From positions 62,602,031 through 62,666,030 of the forward strand of contig NC_059502.1 of assembly GCF_914767665.1 (NCBI RefSeq): a DNA stretch of 64,000 bases, in the 5' to 3' direction. The first letter of the stretch is position 1; every line of letters begins with the position of its first letter. The translations under genes and the position numbers were made by a program. The stretch comes from Harmonia axyridis. Its lineage: Eukaryota > Arthropoda > Insecta > Coleoptera > Coccinellidae. Of this stretch, positions 21,546 through 33,341 are shown piece by piece. The notes below the pieces were generated by a model, which saw only the letters and a list, made by a program, of their open reading frames with translations, searched no databases and was not told the origin of the DNA.

Positions 21546-22816
21546 TTGTCATTCTTTTGTTGTATTTTTGCGTTCTTTTACTCTCTTCTCAACTCCCAAG
21601 TCAATCAACATGATTTATTATGATTTACAATTGAAAAGTTAATGAATAATCAATGAAAACCTTTTTAAAATTTTTCGATAATAATTATAAGTATTGAAAA
21701 CGAATTACAAAAAATATAATGTCATGAATTACAATAGAGGTTGACTAAAAACTAGGGTCAATTTTCAATGTTTAGACTTTGAATGATTGTATGATAAAAT
21801 ACCTATTATAAATATAAGAATCACAATGATTAATGCCATTATACTAACTGTCAAGCATAGTATGCGTTCACATGAGGTCCATTTGGAACAGCAACAATAT
21901 TGTTCACGTACTACCCTAGAAAAATATTCAAAATTATGGATAAATCTTTCCTCTCACTAAGAAAACAGAATATTATTTTTCACGGTATTTATGTCTTATG
22001 TGAACTTGATGTCTATATTTCTTGATATATTTATGTGAATTTGCATTTTGGTAATGCAGGGGATATAGTGTGTAATGAAATATCCATGTTTATTATTTCT
22101 TTTTATTTTATTATTTTTTTTCATAAAAAATTGAAATGGTATGTTTGAAATATCAGTTTTTAATGATATCCCATAAAAAATATATATTTTCTGTTTGAAG
22201 GAGTAATTACATGTTCCTCAGAATAAGGTTGAACACGATGAAAATGCATCTTTGGTTTTAAAATCCTGATGCACTAATTGAACCACCTTTTACTTCTTAT
22301 TTTTCTAATGTACTAATGCCATTGAACTCCTAGAAAGAACGCCTGGAAGAAATGAGTTGAGCATTCAAATCGCTTCCACGAAGAAGGGAAATGGAACATA
22401 GCTTTTCAATAAAACTAAGTGAACTTCCTCAACTTTTCGTCATTAACAGTATTCGTGCTGTGAATGAAGTTTCTGCTCGATCAGAATATTGAAAGAAATT
22501 GATGGATGCAAATAATCGCTATTTCAACGACATCCATACTGAAAAGATGCAAAGACAAGGCTGTCTTGCATTAACGTAGTTTATAAATTCCATCACAGTA
22601 AACTCCTCTTACAAATTTACAAATTTTTCACAAGAAAACAACATTCGCAGTTCAGAAGATGGAACAAAATATAGGAAAAATGCCTATACAATCAAGATCT
22701 TGAAGTGCCAGTAATGAAAGAAGTATGAAGTTTGTGAGCATATGACCAAAGATAATTTGATTATATTGGAATGAGACAAGTAACAGGCTCATTAAAAGTC
22801 CCCAATCCACCATAGT

Positions 22817-23360
22817 AAACACATTTTTTTGGCAAAATTCGATTTTATTATTCAACATAGTTGCCTTCGAGGGCGATACAGCGATTATAACGATCTTCCA
22901 ACTTTTCGATATCATTTTTGTAGTAAGATTTGTCTTTCGCTTCAAAATAGGCCTCAGTTTCGGCGATTTCTTCTTCATCGCCGCTAAATTTCTTTCCAGC
23001 GAGAATTCTTTTGAGGTCTGAGAACAGGAAAAAGCCGCTGGGGGCCAGATCTGGCGAATACAGTGGATGCAGAAGCAATTCGAAGCCCAATTCATGCAAT
23101 TTTGCCATTGTTTCCATTGATTTGTTACACGGCGCATTGTCTTGATGAAACAGCACCTTTTTTTCTTCAAATGGGGCCGTTTTTAACGATTTCATCCTTT
23201 AAAAGATATAATAACGCCATATAATAATCACTGTTGATGGTCTGGCCCTTTTGGAGGTAATCAATGAATATTATACATTGCGCATCCCAGAATACTGATC
23301 CCATAACCTTGCCAGCTGACTGTTGTGTTTCTCCTCGCGTTTTTGGAAAACTGATCATAA
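22817..23360 (-). mobile_element. 5'-truncated DD34D mariner, C-terminal half
   Basis: Two frames joined by a frameshift near 23190 read SAGKVMGSVFWDAQCIIFID...TINSDYYMALL and then KVLFHQDNAP...HPLYSPDLAPSGFFLFSDLK. The spacing from HQD to the PSG position is that of DD34D, but the third catalytic Asp is Gly. The left side of the transposase is missing; the element abuts another repeat family at about 23345. Confidence 0.88.
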
Positions 23361-23620
23361 TTTTGAGCTGAAAATTTGCACGTCAGGGTTTGAGACAATG
23401 ATCTATCCCCCCAAAATATTTTCAGATCTCCACAACTTCCGGTTATACCGGAAATGGACTACTAGATACTTTCTTATTTCGAATGGCACACCCAATATAT
23501 TATTGCATCATTAGATAGCTTATCTGATGAGACTTTCATCAATATGCCATAACTTGGGTAAAAACTCAATGGTTCATGAGTTATTGGCACTTTTATGGAT
23601 AAATGCCAATTTAAATTTTT
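23345..23620 (+). repeat. Interspersed repeat (GGCACACCCAATA family), copy 1
   Basis: Contains GGAAAACTGATCATAATTTT, TTTCAGATCTCCACAACTTC, ATGGCACACCCAATAT and TAACTTGGGTAAAAACTCAA, in the same order as 35590-35870. Class unknown. Confidence 0.7.
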
Positions 23621-24313
23621 TTGAATATTACTACAAAGAAAGTTTTTTCGTAAAAACCCTTTTTGATTTTCGATTCTACCAACTTCAAATTCAACACAAC
23701 TCAAGATTTTCGAATTAAAACCGATATTTTTTATTCTTTTAGTCAATTTTATGTATGAAAATAGGTCGGCAAACCCTATACCCAAAATGAAAATTTTAAG
23801 AGTTATAGAGAAAGCACTTGAAATGAGGATAAACGGCAATTTTAAACTCGAAGGAAGTAGTCTGTGACTTCCGGAAAACACAGAAACGACTAAAATTCTG
23901 TGTTTCTATAACTAGCTAGGAGGATTTTTCTTTAATAGAAAACCCTCAGCTTTGAGAGAGAAAATTCAGAAGCTATATTTTTCTTCAAAATGTGAATATA
24001 ATATGGAAAACATTATTCTTTTGTCATATTGCAATAAAAAAAATTTGTGGAAATAAGAAAGGTACATTCCATAGAATTTACTAAAGGAATCATAGAAATG
24101 GTAGAGCATTGGTATTTGAATACGGAAACCCGCCATAGCTTCACTCAAAAAGTATTATGAATAACGGATACAACAAAATTATGTTATTAAACTATCTTCT
24201 TCACGCTCAGTAGTCAATCTCATAATGTTTGAATTCTTTGAATGCAAAATGTGAGGAAAATAGTTTGATAGCGTAATTCCTTCGAATATTTTTTCTTTTT
24301 GTGACATACTCAC

Positions 24314-24723
24314 GTTAGACTTTGCACGCTAGAATTCCTTCCAGAGGATCTTATGCTATCTGGAACACTGTTAGTTCTTGTAATGGTCTTTTGAACATTT
24401 TGACGACTAGAATGACTCGACTCAGGTACACTGTAACTGTTTCTCGTTCTTGAATCTGCAGATTTTTCATAGGTAAACGTTCTATCATGTGATTTATCAG
24501 TCTTTATCGAGTTGTCAGCGGCAGCATTATTATTTTTTGTTTTCCGCTCTTCATAATTGGACGTATCCTCTTCCACAGCTGCTTCTTTGATTACTGGCGG
24601 TATTTTACTTGATAATGCAGCAATGGCAGTTATTTTTTTATGTACTTTTGATTTCGATGGTTCAATGGCTTGTAATTCTTTTTTTTTGATCCATCCCATT
24701 TTTGGTTTGAAAGTTTTCCATAC
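24314..24723 (-). CDS. Orphan internal exon, Ser/Lys-rich, unknown gene
   Basis: A 410-bp open segment bounded by a good acceptor (ACTTTTCCAG, exon starts at 24723) and donor GTGAGT (after 24314). Reads VWKTFKPKMGWIKKKELQAI, then EPSKSKVHKKITAIAALSSK, a basic/acidic middle, and a Ser/Arg-rich end (NSYSVPESSHSSRQ, RTNSVPDSIRSSGRNSSVQS). Low complexity and likely disordered. It starts in phase 0 and ends in phase 2. I do not recognise the protein and could not find partner exons in the window. The splice signals and absence of stops favour a real exon. Confidence 0.6.
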
Positions 24724-25329
24724 CTGGAAAAGTGAACAGTAATTATAGAAAGAATGACATCAGATTTTTTTGCGGAACTTTAACTCACGAGTCGATGTAG
24801 AATAGAATTATCTAACCCAAGATTTTTTCGAAATACACTGCTCTAATTTTGATCAACTCCAATAAGGAGATTAAACCTAAGACTGAACATTATATCATTG
24901 AATAGTTTATCTTTTCGGTCGAAGTGGATGGCATTTTTTTAAACATATTTAAATGAGTAATTTTTCGTGAATCATTAATAATCGCTCAATAATAACATGC
25001 TTCACATCTAGTGATACGCAAAAGTTTATATGGGGATGACCACGCATTAACTACTAAGTAGCGACAATTGTTGAATGAAAAACCAAGAAAAGCACAAAAT
25101 ATTCTAGAGCCTTCAAAGTAGACGAAGTATACCCAATACCTATGCCGTTAAAATTCATCAAAACCTTAGTAAAATTCTATGATTTGAAATTAATGGTTTT
25201 AATGCAATTTCAATGGTAAGATTAGCTTTTGCAATCTTGAAGAGTGAAACAATATAAATATTTCTTTTCATTCCTAGATTCTCCGAGTATTGCTCAATTA
25301 TTTCGTTCAATATCGATTCTGTCCGTCCA

Positions 25330-25830
25330 TGTACACGATTTCTCTCGAACGGAATAACCTAGAAACTTGAGATTTTCAGGAAATATTGGGAACTAGGATA
25401 GCGCAGTAGACTTCATTAATGGGAAATATTCTTTTAGGGGTGAGAATTTGCATTTAGATGTAGAATTACAATTTTAAGTCTAGTGCAAAACTTTATAAGG
25501 ATCATCCGATCAGAACCATGGAAATTAAAGGAGATTTTCGAGAGAAAAAATTACCCAATATTTTCGTGACCACAAAACCAGAGGAGTAGAGATTCTAGGT
25601 GTGTATATGGAATACCAATTTCAAGCTCCGTACAGAGTTTCGAGCTAATCACATCATGAAAACCATGGAAAATTAGACAAGAATATTGTAGAAAAATAGA
25701 ATTGAGGTGTGCATATAGAAAAATCATTTCAGCTTCAAGCAGTATTTCATGCCGATACCGTTTCCAGAACTAAAGGAAATTGAGCAGAATATGGAGAGAA
25801 ATGACACAATAATTTCTTTTCAAAGGATTC
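25330..25830 (+). repeat. Satellite-like degenerate tandem repeat, units about 130-165 bp
   Basis: At least three degenerate units, each with a core like ACCATGGAAATTAAAGGAGA, followed by TTTCGAGAGAAA, TTACCCAATATTTTCG and GTGTGTATATGGAA. Core positions are near 25515, 25665 and 25790. The same wording recurs at 13826, 26030, 36590, 47490 and, inverted, at 62440. Confidence 0.6.
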
Positions 25831-26861
25831 GATCTATTTGCAAATAAATATAATATTACAGTCTGTGACATTTCGTGATTAGGTACCACGGCTTCCAAAT
25901 TATAAATATAAAAATTCAAACATAAATTCTCAAATGAATTAGGGGAAAATCATTCACGTGAAGTGAGGAACTTTTGAGCGTGATCTGTGGTCTCCAAGGG
26001 AGCAATTGGATGCATAAACGAGCGCTTAAACCAATGAAACTACACAGATGTCATTTCATGATTGAAATTCAGATGAATTCGGGAGAAATCGAAATTCACT
26101 TACAATTTCTCATATCATATCCAAAGATTCATTCAATATAGGTACTCCTTTCGAAATATGTATTTTATTCCACTGGTGAGTTTCTTTCATTAATGGATTT
26201 TTTTTTTATCATAGTAGGTACATTTCGAATTGATATAGGAGAAAAACTGAAATGTTCTGGCACGCTGTGTGAGAGGAGGTATGATATTGAATCTGATAAG
26301 ATAAGGATATTTGATACAATGATCTAGTTTACAGAATAGGATGGAGTTTTTTCGAGGTGATGGTTTAGTAACTTAAGAATAGCAATACCCATATGATATG
26401 GTATTAGTTCCATATTGTAACAGCCGTTCATTTATATCAGATCGAGAGTTTTTGATTTGAAAAATGAAATTATTCTTATATTCAAAATAAAATAAGAATG
26501 AATAATTCATCTAATTATTTCGCATCAAGGTTGAGAACTGAAAAACCAAAAAAAATTATAAGCAGGAATCATCTGCAGAATTTATAAGAGTAGAAATTTT
26601 TGTAATAAATAAAAAATGCTAGAATGAAAATAAAGCCAAAATATGGAATCAAATAAGAGTCCATTTCTATAATTAACTATAATAAAATTGAGGAGGATTT
26701 CGGAGAAAAAGGCTATTTAATTACAATTATAAGAAAAAAAAATTACCAAATGAGAATTTTTGAATATTGAGGAGAGAATTACTGAGCATATTTGAAGGAG
26801 TGAGTATTTATGAAAAGACAAATAATAAATCAAAAATAAATTCTTAAATTGAAGAAAAAAT

Positions 26862-27180
26862 ATCAATATAAATAATAAAAAATGGCCAAAAACCTTTTTT
26901 CATCTGAGAGTCTCAATATTTCTATAGTTTCAACTGTTGATGAGTACAAATAAATAGAGCTTTCTATAACAAGAGCATACGTTTCATCTAAGAGTTTCAA
27001 TATTTCTATAGTTACAACTGTTGATGAGCACAGACAGAGCTTTCTATAACAAAAGCCGACTCTTTTCTTCAATCTCTTTATTTCTATGCTTTTTCCTGAT
27101 TTCTACAAAATTCAATTTTAGATATGTATTTTTTATAAGTTTTATATCTCAAAATGGGTTTGGAAATAACGAACTGAATA
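26862..27180 (+). repeat. Interspersed repeat with an internal 84-bp tandem duplication
   Basis: The block CATCTGAGAGTCTCAATATT...AGCTTTCTATAACAAGAGC (about 26900-26980) is followed by a diverged second copy (about 26985-27060). Flanks match 33342-33478 and 34063 onward, where the element is split by a LINE. Confidence 0.75.
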
Positions 27181-27614
27181 CTGATCCACATGATTGACTG
27201 TTTTAATACTTAGATACAGTTGTGATGAGACGGATAATTAGAAGAATTTTCTCATAGGTCTCCAGAATGAATACGCACAAGTCCTTATCAATTTCAAATA
27301 GCATATTTATGATATAACGCATTTATATGATTAAACTCAAAAATCTAATTAGAAAAGGAACAAAGAATAAATAATACGAGTATGTAAGACCTTATAGTGA
27401 CAACACAAACCATACGATGTTGTATATTTTTGAAATCAGTATAGATTAAGCTTTCAAAAAATAACACACAAATCTAGTGTTCCCATTTAAAAAAAACAGA
27501 ACTTTGGGCAATAGCTTCTTAATTAAAAATCCTGCTAAAAAGACAGGCATTCCACTGAATTCTACGTAAAAAGTGGCTTTATAATGTTTTGAATTCAGAG
27601 CTCTATTAGCAGTA

Positions 27615-27800
27615 TTAATGGAGATATCTTTTTTTTTCGATATGGCAATTTGCCTATTTTATATAATTCGAAAATAAAAAAAGGTGGCCAAAATGAATGC
27701 TATTCTTGTTGGTTTCTCAGAAAAAGAGAACGATAATGAGGTATCAGATTTGTCTATCTCCTCTGGTTTAAAAGTTGTACTGCTAAAACATCGAAATTTG
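27615..27800 (+). repeat. Interspersed repeat (GATATCGCC...GGTGGCC family), copy 2
   Basis: Reads AAAGGTGGCCAAAATGAATG, CTTGTTGGTTTCTCAGAAAA and GAGGTATCAGATTTG, collinear with 21375-21545. It ends near AAAACATCGAAATTTGC. Confidence 0.7.
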
Positions 27801-27859
27801 CTCACCATATACAGACAAACCATAAGTTCTACCAAAGAAAAAATGATCTATTCTTTATA

Positions 27860-28717
27860 ACGGGTGTTTTCTTTCGAGGTATATAACTTTCAGTTGGCAT
27901 TACTGTTCAAGATGGTGACCGATTCAACATTTGTCAAGTGATTTATTCTCAGTTTGGTTTGGCAATTCATCATGAATAGATTCAATTTTATTTTGTTTAG
28001 CGATGAAGCGCACTTCTGGTTGAATGGCTACGTCAACAAACGAAAATGCCGCATTTGGAGTGAAGCTTATCTTCAAGTGTATGTAGAAACACCGTTAAAT
28101 CCAGAAAAACTGACTGTTTGGTGCGCTTTATTGGCTGGCGGAATCATTGGTCCGTACTTCTTCAAAAATGATGATGACCAGAACGTTACAGTCAATGGTG
28201 ATCGGTATAGAGCCATCATGACTAACTTTTTCGTTCCTGAATTGAACAACCATGATGTCCAGGAGCTGTGGTTCCAACAAGACGGCGCAACATGTCACAC
28301 AGCTCGTGCCACAATCGATTTATTGACAGACACGTTTGGTGACCGCCTAATTTCACGTTTTGGACCTGTGAATTGGCCTCCAAGATCTTGTGTTTTAACA
28401 CCGCTAGACTACTTTCTGTGGGGCTATGTAAAGTCATTGGTCTATGCGGATAAGCCACAAACCCTTGACCATTTGGAAGACAACATTCGCCGTGTTATTG
28501 CCGATATACAGCCACAAATGTTGGAAAAAGTCATCGAAAATTGGACGTCCAGATTGGACTACATCCGAGCCAGCCGTGGCGGTCATATGCCAGAAATCAT
28601 ATTTAAAATGTAATGTCACAAGATTATCTTGCGGATGAATAAAATTCATGTCAATCGAATAATCCATCGTTGTTTTATTGCAATTTAAAGTTCTATAGCT
28701 CTAAAAAAAACACCCTT
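27860..28717 (+). mobile_element. DD41D Tc1/mariner copy B
   Basis: Flanked by TA (27858-27859; 28718-28719). Ends are ACGGGTGTTTTC...ACACCCTT. Its single ORF is intact but lacks the DNA-binding region. The ATTTTATTTTG signature of the shared deletion is kept, so it looks like a second deletion on top of that lineage. Confidence 0.95.
27972..28613 (+). CDS. DD41D transposase, catalytic domain only (213 aa, open)
   Basis: Starts at ATG 27972 (the family's normal start), reads MNRFNFILFSDEAHFWLNGY and runs without a stop to GGHMPEIIFKM. All three catalytic Asp remain: SDEAHF, FQQDGATCH and TPLDYFLWG, with 41 residues between the second and third. About 125 N-terminal residues with the paired-like helix-turn-helix domain are absent, including the VRNTYRALR and RRRTVRTEE segments present in copy C. 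It probably cannot bind the TIRs. CDRNSC-type Cys-Asp is Cys-Val here (SCVLTPLDY), outside the catalytic residues. Whether it is transcribed is unknown. Confidence 0.85.
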   Translation: MNRFNFILFSDEAHFWLNGYVNKRKCRIWSEAYLQVYVETPLNPEKLTVWCALLAGGIIGPYFFKNDDDQNVTVNGDRYRAIMTNFFVPELNNHDVQELWFQQDGATCHTARATIDLLTDTFGDRLISRFGPVNWPPRSCVLTPLDYFLWGYVKSLVYADKPQTLDHLEDNIRRVIADIQPQMLEKVIENWTSRLDYIRASRGGHMPEIIFKM

Positions 28718-28871
28718 TACTACGGTTCTACTGCATAGATTCAATAATTCAAAATTTTCTAAATTCAAGTCAGAAGATTTTTGTTGTCATCTATTATTTA
28801 TGGAATAGTCCGGATCCAAGTGAAAAAAATTGACATCGAAACGTTTCCTCGATTCCATAGTGTCTGGAGCT

Positions 28872-29378
28872 CTACGAAATAACATTTTCCGCAAAGGGGT
28901 TTGCGAGGGTGCTAATTTTATGGCAATTCGGGAAAACCCATTTGCAAAGCTTCCTCTCATGTAATACGCATGCTGAAAGCCCTGGATGTTTCAAGAAAAT
29001 GGAAGTAAGTATGGATACCAGACCCCTGAACAGTAGATCGTCTACGAACCACCCCGAGTCTAAACTTGCATCCCTCAAGTTTGGACCATCCACAAGTAGG
29101 TATTGATCAAATGTATGGGCGGGAAAACTGTTCGGAAAATCTCTGTGTTTTCCTCTGACGAGACTCGTTGGAATCCTTGTTGTTAAATTCGGTCCAGCAT
29201 CTCCGAAGTCTAGGCGGTTCCAGCAGTTTGACATAACCTCTAACTCTCTATATACCAACTGGTAAATATCGTGTTGTGCTGGAAAATATTGAAACTGTTT
29301 AGTGTGCAGCGGAATGTTTGATTTTTCTTGATGTGCCTTGAATTCGGTGGGTAAGAAATGATTCAAACAATCTTTCAT
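28872..29378 (-). CDS. Unassigned 168-codon ORF
   Basis: Open minus-strand frame in a locally less AT-rich block. Upstream, a TTTACTTTCCAG acceptor is placed at about 29389. Reads through VYRELEVMSNCWNRLDFGDA, VRGKHRDFPNSFPAHTFDQY and DASLDSGWFVDDLLFRGLVS with no stop. I do not recognise it. The plus strand of the same block has a shorter frame and a GTAAGT donor at about 29004, so either strand could be the coding one. It may be an exon, a pseudogene fragment or part of an unrecognised mobile element. Confidence 0.35.
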   Translation of the reverse strand: MKDCLNHFLPTEFKAHQEKSNIPLHTKQFQYFPAQHDIYQLVYRELEVMSNCWNRLDFGDAGPNLTTRIPTSLVRGKHRDFPNSFPAHTFDQYLLVDGPNLRDASLDSGWFVDDLLFRGLVSILTSIFLKHPGLSACVLHERKLCKWVFPNCHKISTLANPFAENVIS

Positions 29379-29379
29379 A

Positions 29380-31548
29380 TATACTGGAAAGTAAACAAAG
29401 ATCTCGGACTATAGAGTTAACTGGAATCTTTTGTATTCGGAATAAAATCGATAAAAAAATTTTAGGGAAAACTTTCGACATCTTGGTCCTAATGAATTTT
29501 ATTCCAAAAAAATGGTCATTGTGGATATCAAAATTCATAAATAATTCACAAGTATATACCTTTATACTTATATCAATAGAATTTTATTGCCTTGTGTAAT
29601 GAAGTTGAATGTTTCCTGAAATGTTTTGAAAACATTACTTTGATATGCTCCTATATTGATACCAATATTGTTCAAACATTTTCCACGGAAAAATCATGAA
29701 TAGATTTCTATTGATTATGATCAATATCAGAGATCAGTGAAATATAGACAACAATAGTAGTTCAATTGCTACAAAATATATTATCTTTTCGGTATTATTT
29801 TGAAACCAGGTGTTCAAATATAACATATGTGTACATATTAATCCAATCACTTCGAAAAAATAAATGATTTCCTAAAAAGATTTCCCCTTTATCTTATTCG
29901 AAGTGGATACCTACACTTTTGCAATGAATTGTAATGTGGCGAATATCTGAATTTTGAAGCTGAATGAAAACAGAATGAAATTTACTTGTCCTTTATATTT
30001 TGCATTGAAATCTGAGTTTAACCATAATGTCTGAAAATGTCTGTCTAATAGGATCTCTTTCGAATTGAACATATAAATAGTTTTGAATGTACTTTACGTT
30101 CAATAAATCTCTAGTTCACTCCAGGAAATTATTTCCAAAACATAATGGCGAGATACACTTCTTTAAATGATAATCATAAAGAAATCAATTGTTTTTTTGC
30201 AAATATTTGAAGGAGGAAATTTTCAAAATTTGAATGGGTTAAATTACTTGAAACAATATGCACTTAAGAATATTTTGAGAAGCATCTAAGCTTCTAGGCA
30301 AAAAAAACAGATTTATATTATTGGAAACAAGCAAATATGAAACAGTGAACCTTCATTTTTATGTGTATTTCCATGAAGTTCGATTAAATATTTCCAAAAT
30401 TGATGCCAAATAATGATTTCTGGAAATACTACTTCGAAGAACATTTTATAGAATCGTATCTTTCATTTATTCAATAGAAATTTTTTCAGAATGTTTCTCA
30501 TTGTATTGAACTGTAGGAGTGAGGTAATTAAAGAAATCTGTAGAATTCAATTTAAAAAAAAAACATAAAAAATTAAAATGATAGATTGATATCTGTTTGG
30601 TTAACGTGCACACGAAAAGTCCACAATCAAAATTGACAATATGAATTTCACATTTGATAATGAGAGCAATTTTATCATGGCATTAAGAACATTATTGACT
30701 CTTCTACCATAACTCCAAAAAGTTTTATGCAATTTCTCTTCAAATTGCTTTTGGTCCTGCTCATATTTACTTGGGAATTCACCATAGTAGTTAACAATTT
30801 AGTAATTGACCTTTTGTGAATATAGAAAACTGTACTTTTCAATCATAAAACAAAATCTGTATTCATATTCACGGAAGTATGCACGAACGCATATTTAGTT
30901 TATGAATAAACACAAAAATCCATTAAAAACATATCGTTGTGTGCAAAAATATATTATTTATGAATGAACTCATGAAATGATTCATGCAAAAATGGTACGA
31001 AGACATATCCACTCAAGTTTTAAAATTATAGAAATCCCCAAAATATCAAGCCCTGAAGGTGTGACATAATCATTAGCTGAATTTTAACATTGATAACTGA
31101 ATCAAAACTAACGACGGGTTTCATAAAACTTTGATTGACTGATCAACTCCTTGATTATCGTTGGAAATCTTTATTCTATGGAAGAGTCAAAATTGAAGTT
31201 TGAACACATGATGAAATGATTTCATCGATCAAATCACCACGATAAAAGTTTAGCGAAACCTAACATTAAAGTCCTAACAGTCGGTTCGTTACCCCATTTG
31301 AAATGTGAAATGCTCAATCAACTCTTCAAATCAATACAACATTTTTTCTTAAATGAATAAATCTTCTTGGAAAAATTATTGATAACTTCATGATGTGAAT
31401 ATAAAATTTGTTTTTAACCTCAACGTATCTCAAAAACAAGTTCTGACATAGATATTCCATTTTACAAGGTATTTATTAAGTACTATCGATCAGCAAGAAT
31501 CATTTCTTACCTCCAATTTATTGTTACAATATTTCACTTCGAATTCAG
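29380..31548. other. AT-rich region without transposon homology, upstream of the His-rich exon
   Basis: No ORF with coding character and no repeat seen elsewhere in the window. A TATAAATAG string at about 30070 with CA-containing starts 25-45 bp downstream could be a core promoter on the plus strand, but nothing else confirms it. Confidence 0.35.
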
Positions 31549-32208
31549 GTACAATAATATCCAGAAATGTGATAATCCCCTATTAACAATCGAGTGAAAT
31601 AACAGACAATAATGGCACAATTCGTTACCCACATTCAACCAACTTTGGTTGAAGCCTCTCATCATCATCTTCCCCATCATTATAAAGAGCATAAGGAACA
31701 CAAGGACCACGATAAACATCACAAAGATTACCACTCTAAAGATCATCATTCCAAAGATCACCAAGACGAAAAGAAACATGGCAAATCCACAAAATCGGAC
31801 CATCACCATCGTCATGAGTCCAACGCGGAATCTTTGATGAAAGATACACAAGTACATCAAGGACACCCGAGAGAATTTCCAGTTCTTCCTCATACTCATC
31901 CAGAAGGTCACCATCACGATCACTCCCATGAACACCAGAAGGAACGAAAGAGAGATTCGGGAAGCTATGTCGATTCCCATGGAAACCAGCATACTTTTCA
32001 GCTTCACTTCGTCGATTCTCAAGGTATCCACAGGGACTACCATGGACATGCAATTGATGATAATCATCCGAAGGATTATTCAGATAGAGAGAAGCATAAG
32101 GAGAAGAGAGCTTCTGTTGAAGATAAGTCACCTCTGAGGAGCATCAGTGAGAGACCTACACCTCCTAAATTCATCGATCTGCATTCGGTACATTCCGAAA
32201 ATAAAATT
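31549..32208 (+). CDS. Histidine-rich protein, probable first coding exon (199 codons)
   Basis: ATG at 31612 in a good context (AATAATGG), preceded by a likely acceptor (GAATTCAG, exon from 31549). Open for 199 codons to donor GTAAGT at 32209, ending in phase 0 (HSVHSENKI). Clusters such as SHHHLPHHYKEHKEHKDHDK, HHSKDHHSKDHQDEKKHG and HPEGHHHDHSHEHQKE give roughly one His in four residues, with many Lys, Asp and Glu. No signal peptide or membrane segment. The composition suggests metal binding or a disordered spacer. A Pro/Ser end (SPLRSISERPTPPK) could be a phosphorylation region. Family unknown; downstream exons are not found in the window. Confidence 0.72.
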
Positions 32209-32944
32209 GTAAGTACTTTTCAAATTTATTGCATGATAACCATTAATAACGACAATGTTTTCGTTTTACTTAAAAAACTCCTCATGAGGTAATAGAGCAT
32301 GCAGTAATAGCTCATTCTTGTTCTTGTTCATTGTTGTTGTTTAGAGCACCCTTATCCAAACACCAATTTTTGTGGAATGTAAAGAATCGTATTATTTCTA
32401 CCACGGATTGGGATGCCCTTAGATTCTGATGAAACATTTGGGTTTTTACATTTATTATTGAATAATAATAACGAACAACGATGTGGAATGAAATAGGTTA
32501 TGAATTGATGGGTTTCTTTGGCTGTGTATCCGCTGATTGATAACTATGCTACTGTCAACCATTGAGATGAAAGGGATAGGAGAGGGTGAGATGCATAGAA
32601 AATATAAACCCTTTTCTATGCTTCTTAGGAGAGGATGATTTTGAATAAGTAGAGATCACAGATACAGAACTACATATTCGTTATTTTTTGTTCTTTTTGG
32701 CTGGCCTCAACCGTCTATTGAAAATTGGAATACAATTAAAATATATAAGCTCAAACAACAGTTCAGTTTGTTATTAGGGAAAAACCGTTATATGATTCCG
32801 AAGTTATGCCCAAATGAATTTCGTTTTCTCAATAATTGAAGGAATAACAACCAACCATTATTGAAATTCAAAAATTGAAAAGGTATACCAATGTTCGAGT
32901 AGAATTTATTATGTATATAAAGCTTCCCGATAGGGTGAGCTGTA

Positions 32945-33170
32945 CGGGGTGGGCAAATTTCGATGTTTTAGCAATACAACTTTTAAACTAGAGGAAATAG
33001 ACAGAATCTGATACCTAATCCTTGTTCTATTTTTCTGATAAAGTAACAAGAGTAGTATTCATTTTTGGCCACCTTCTTTCGTTTTTGAGTTATAAACGAA
33101 AATTGGAAAAATGGCGATATCGAAAAAAATTTATATCTCCTCTAATACTGATGATAAAGCTCTGAAATTA
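32945..33170 (-). repeat. Interspersed repeat (GATATCGCC...GGTGGCC family), copy 3, inverted
   Basis: Reads on the plus strand as TACGGGGTGGGCAAATTTCG, CATTTTTGGCCACCTTC and AAAATGGCGATATCGAAAAA. It is the inverse of copies 1 and 2 and the most complete on the GGTGGGC side. Confidence 0.7.
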
Positions 33171-33341
33171 AACATTATACAGGCACTTTTTCACGTAAAA
33201 ACTTGATGACTTGCTCGTCTGTTAAGCAGAATTCTCAATTACGAAGCTATGACCCAAAGTTATTTTTGAATGGGAACACTAGATTTCTGTGCCATTTTAA
33301 GAAAGCTTAATTTTCACTGATTTCAAAAGTATACAAAATCG

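Noticed and set aside
22652..23170. 172-codon minus-strand frame overlapping the truncated mariner
   Set aside because: An out-of-frame shadow of the transposase; the HQDNAP...PSGFFLF frame is the real one.
31534..32067. 177-codon and 131-codon minus-strand frames opposite the His-rich exon
   Set aside because: Antisense of CAT/CAC His codons gives Met/Val-rich artefacts; the sense strand has the start context and donor.
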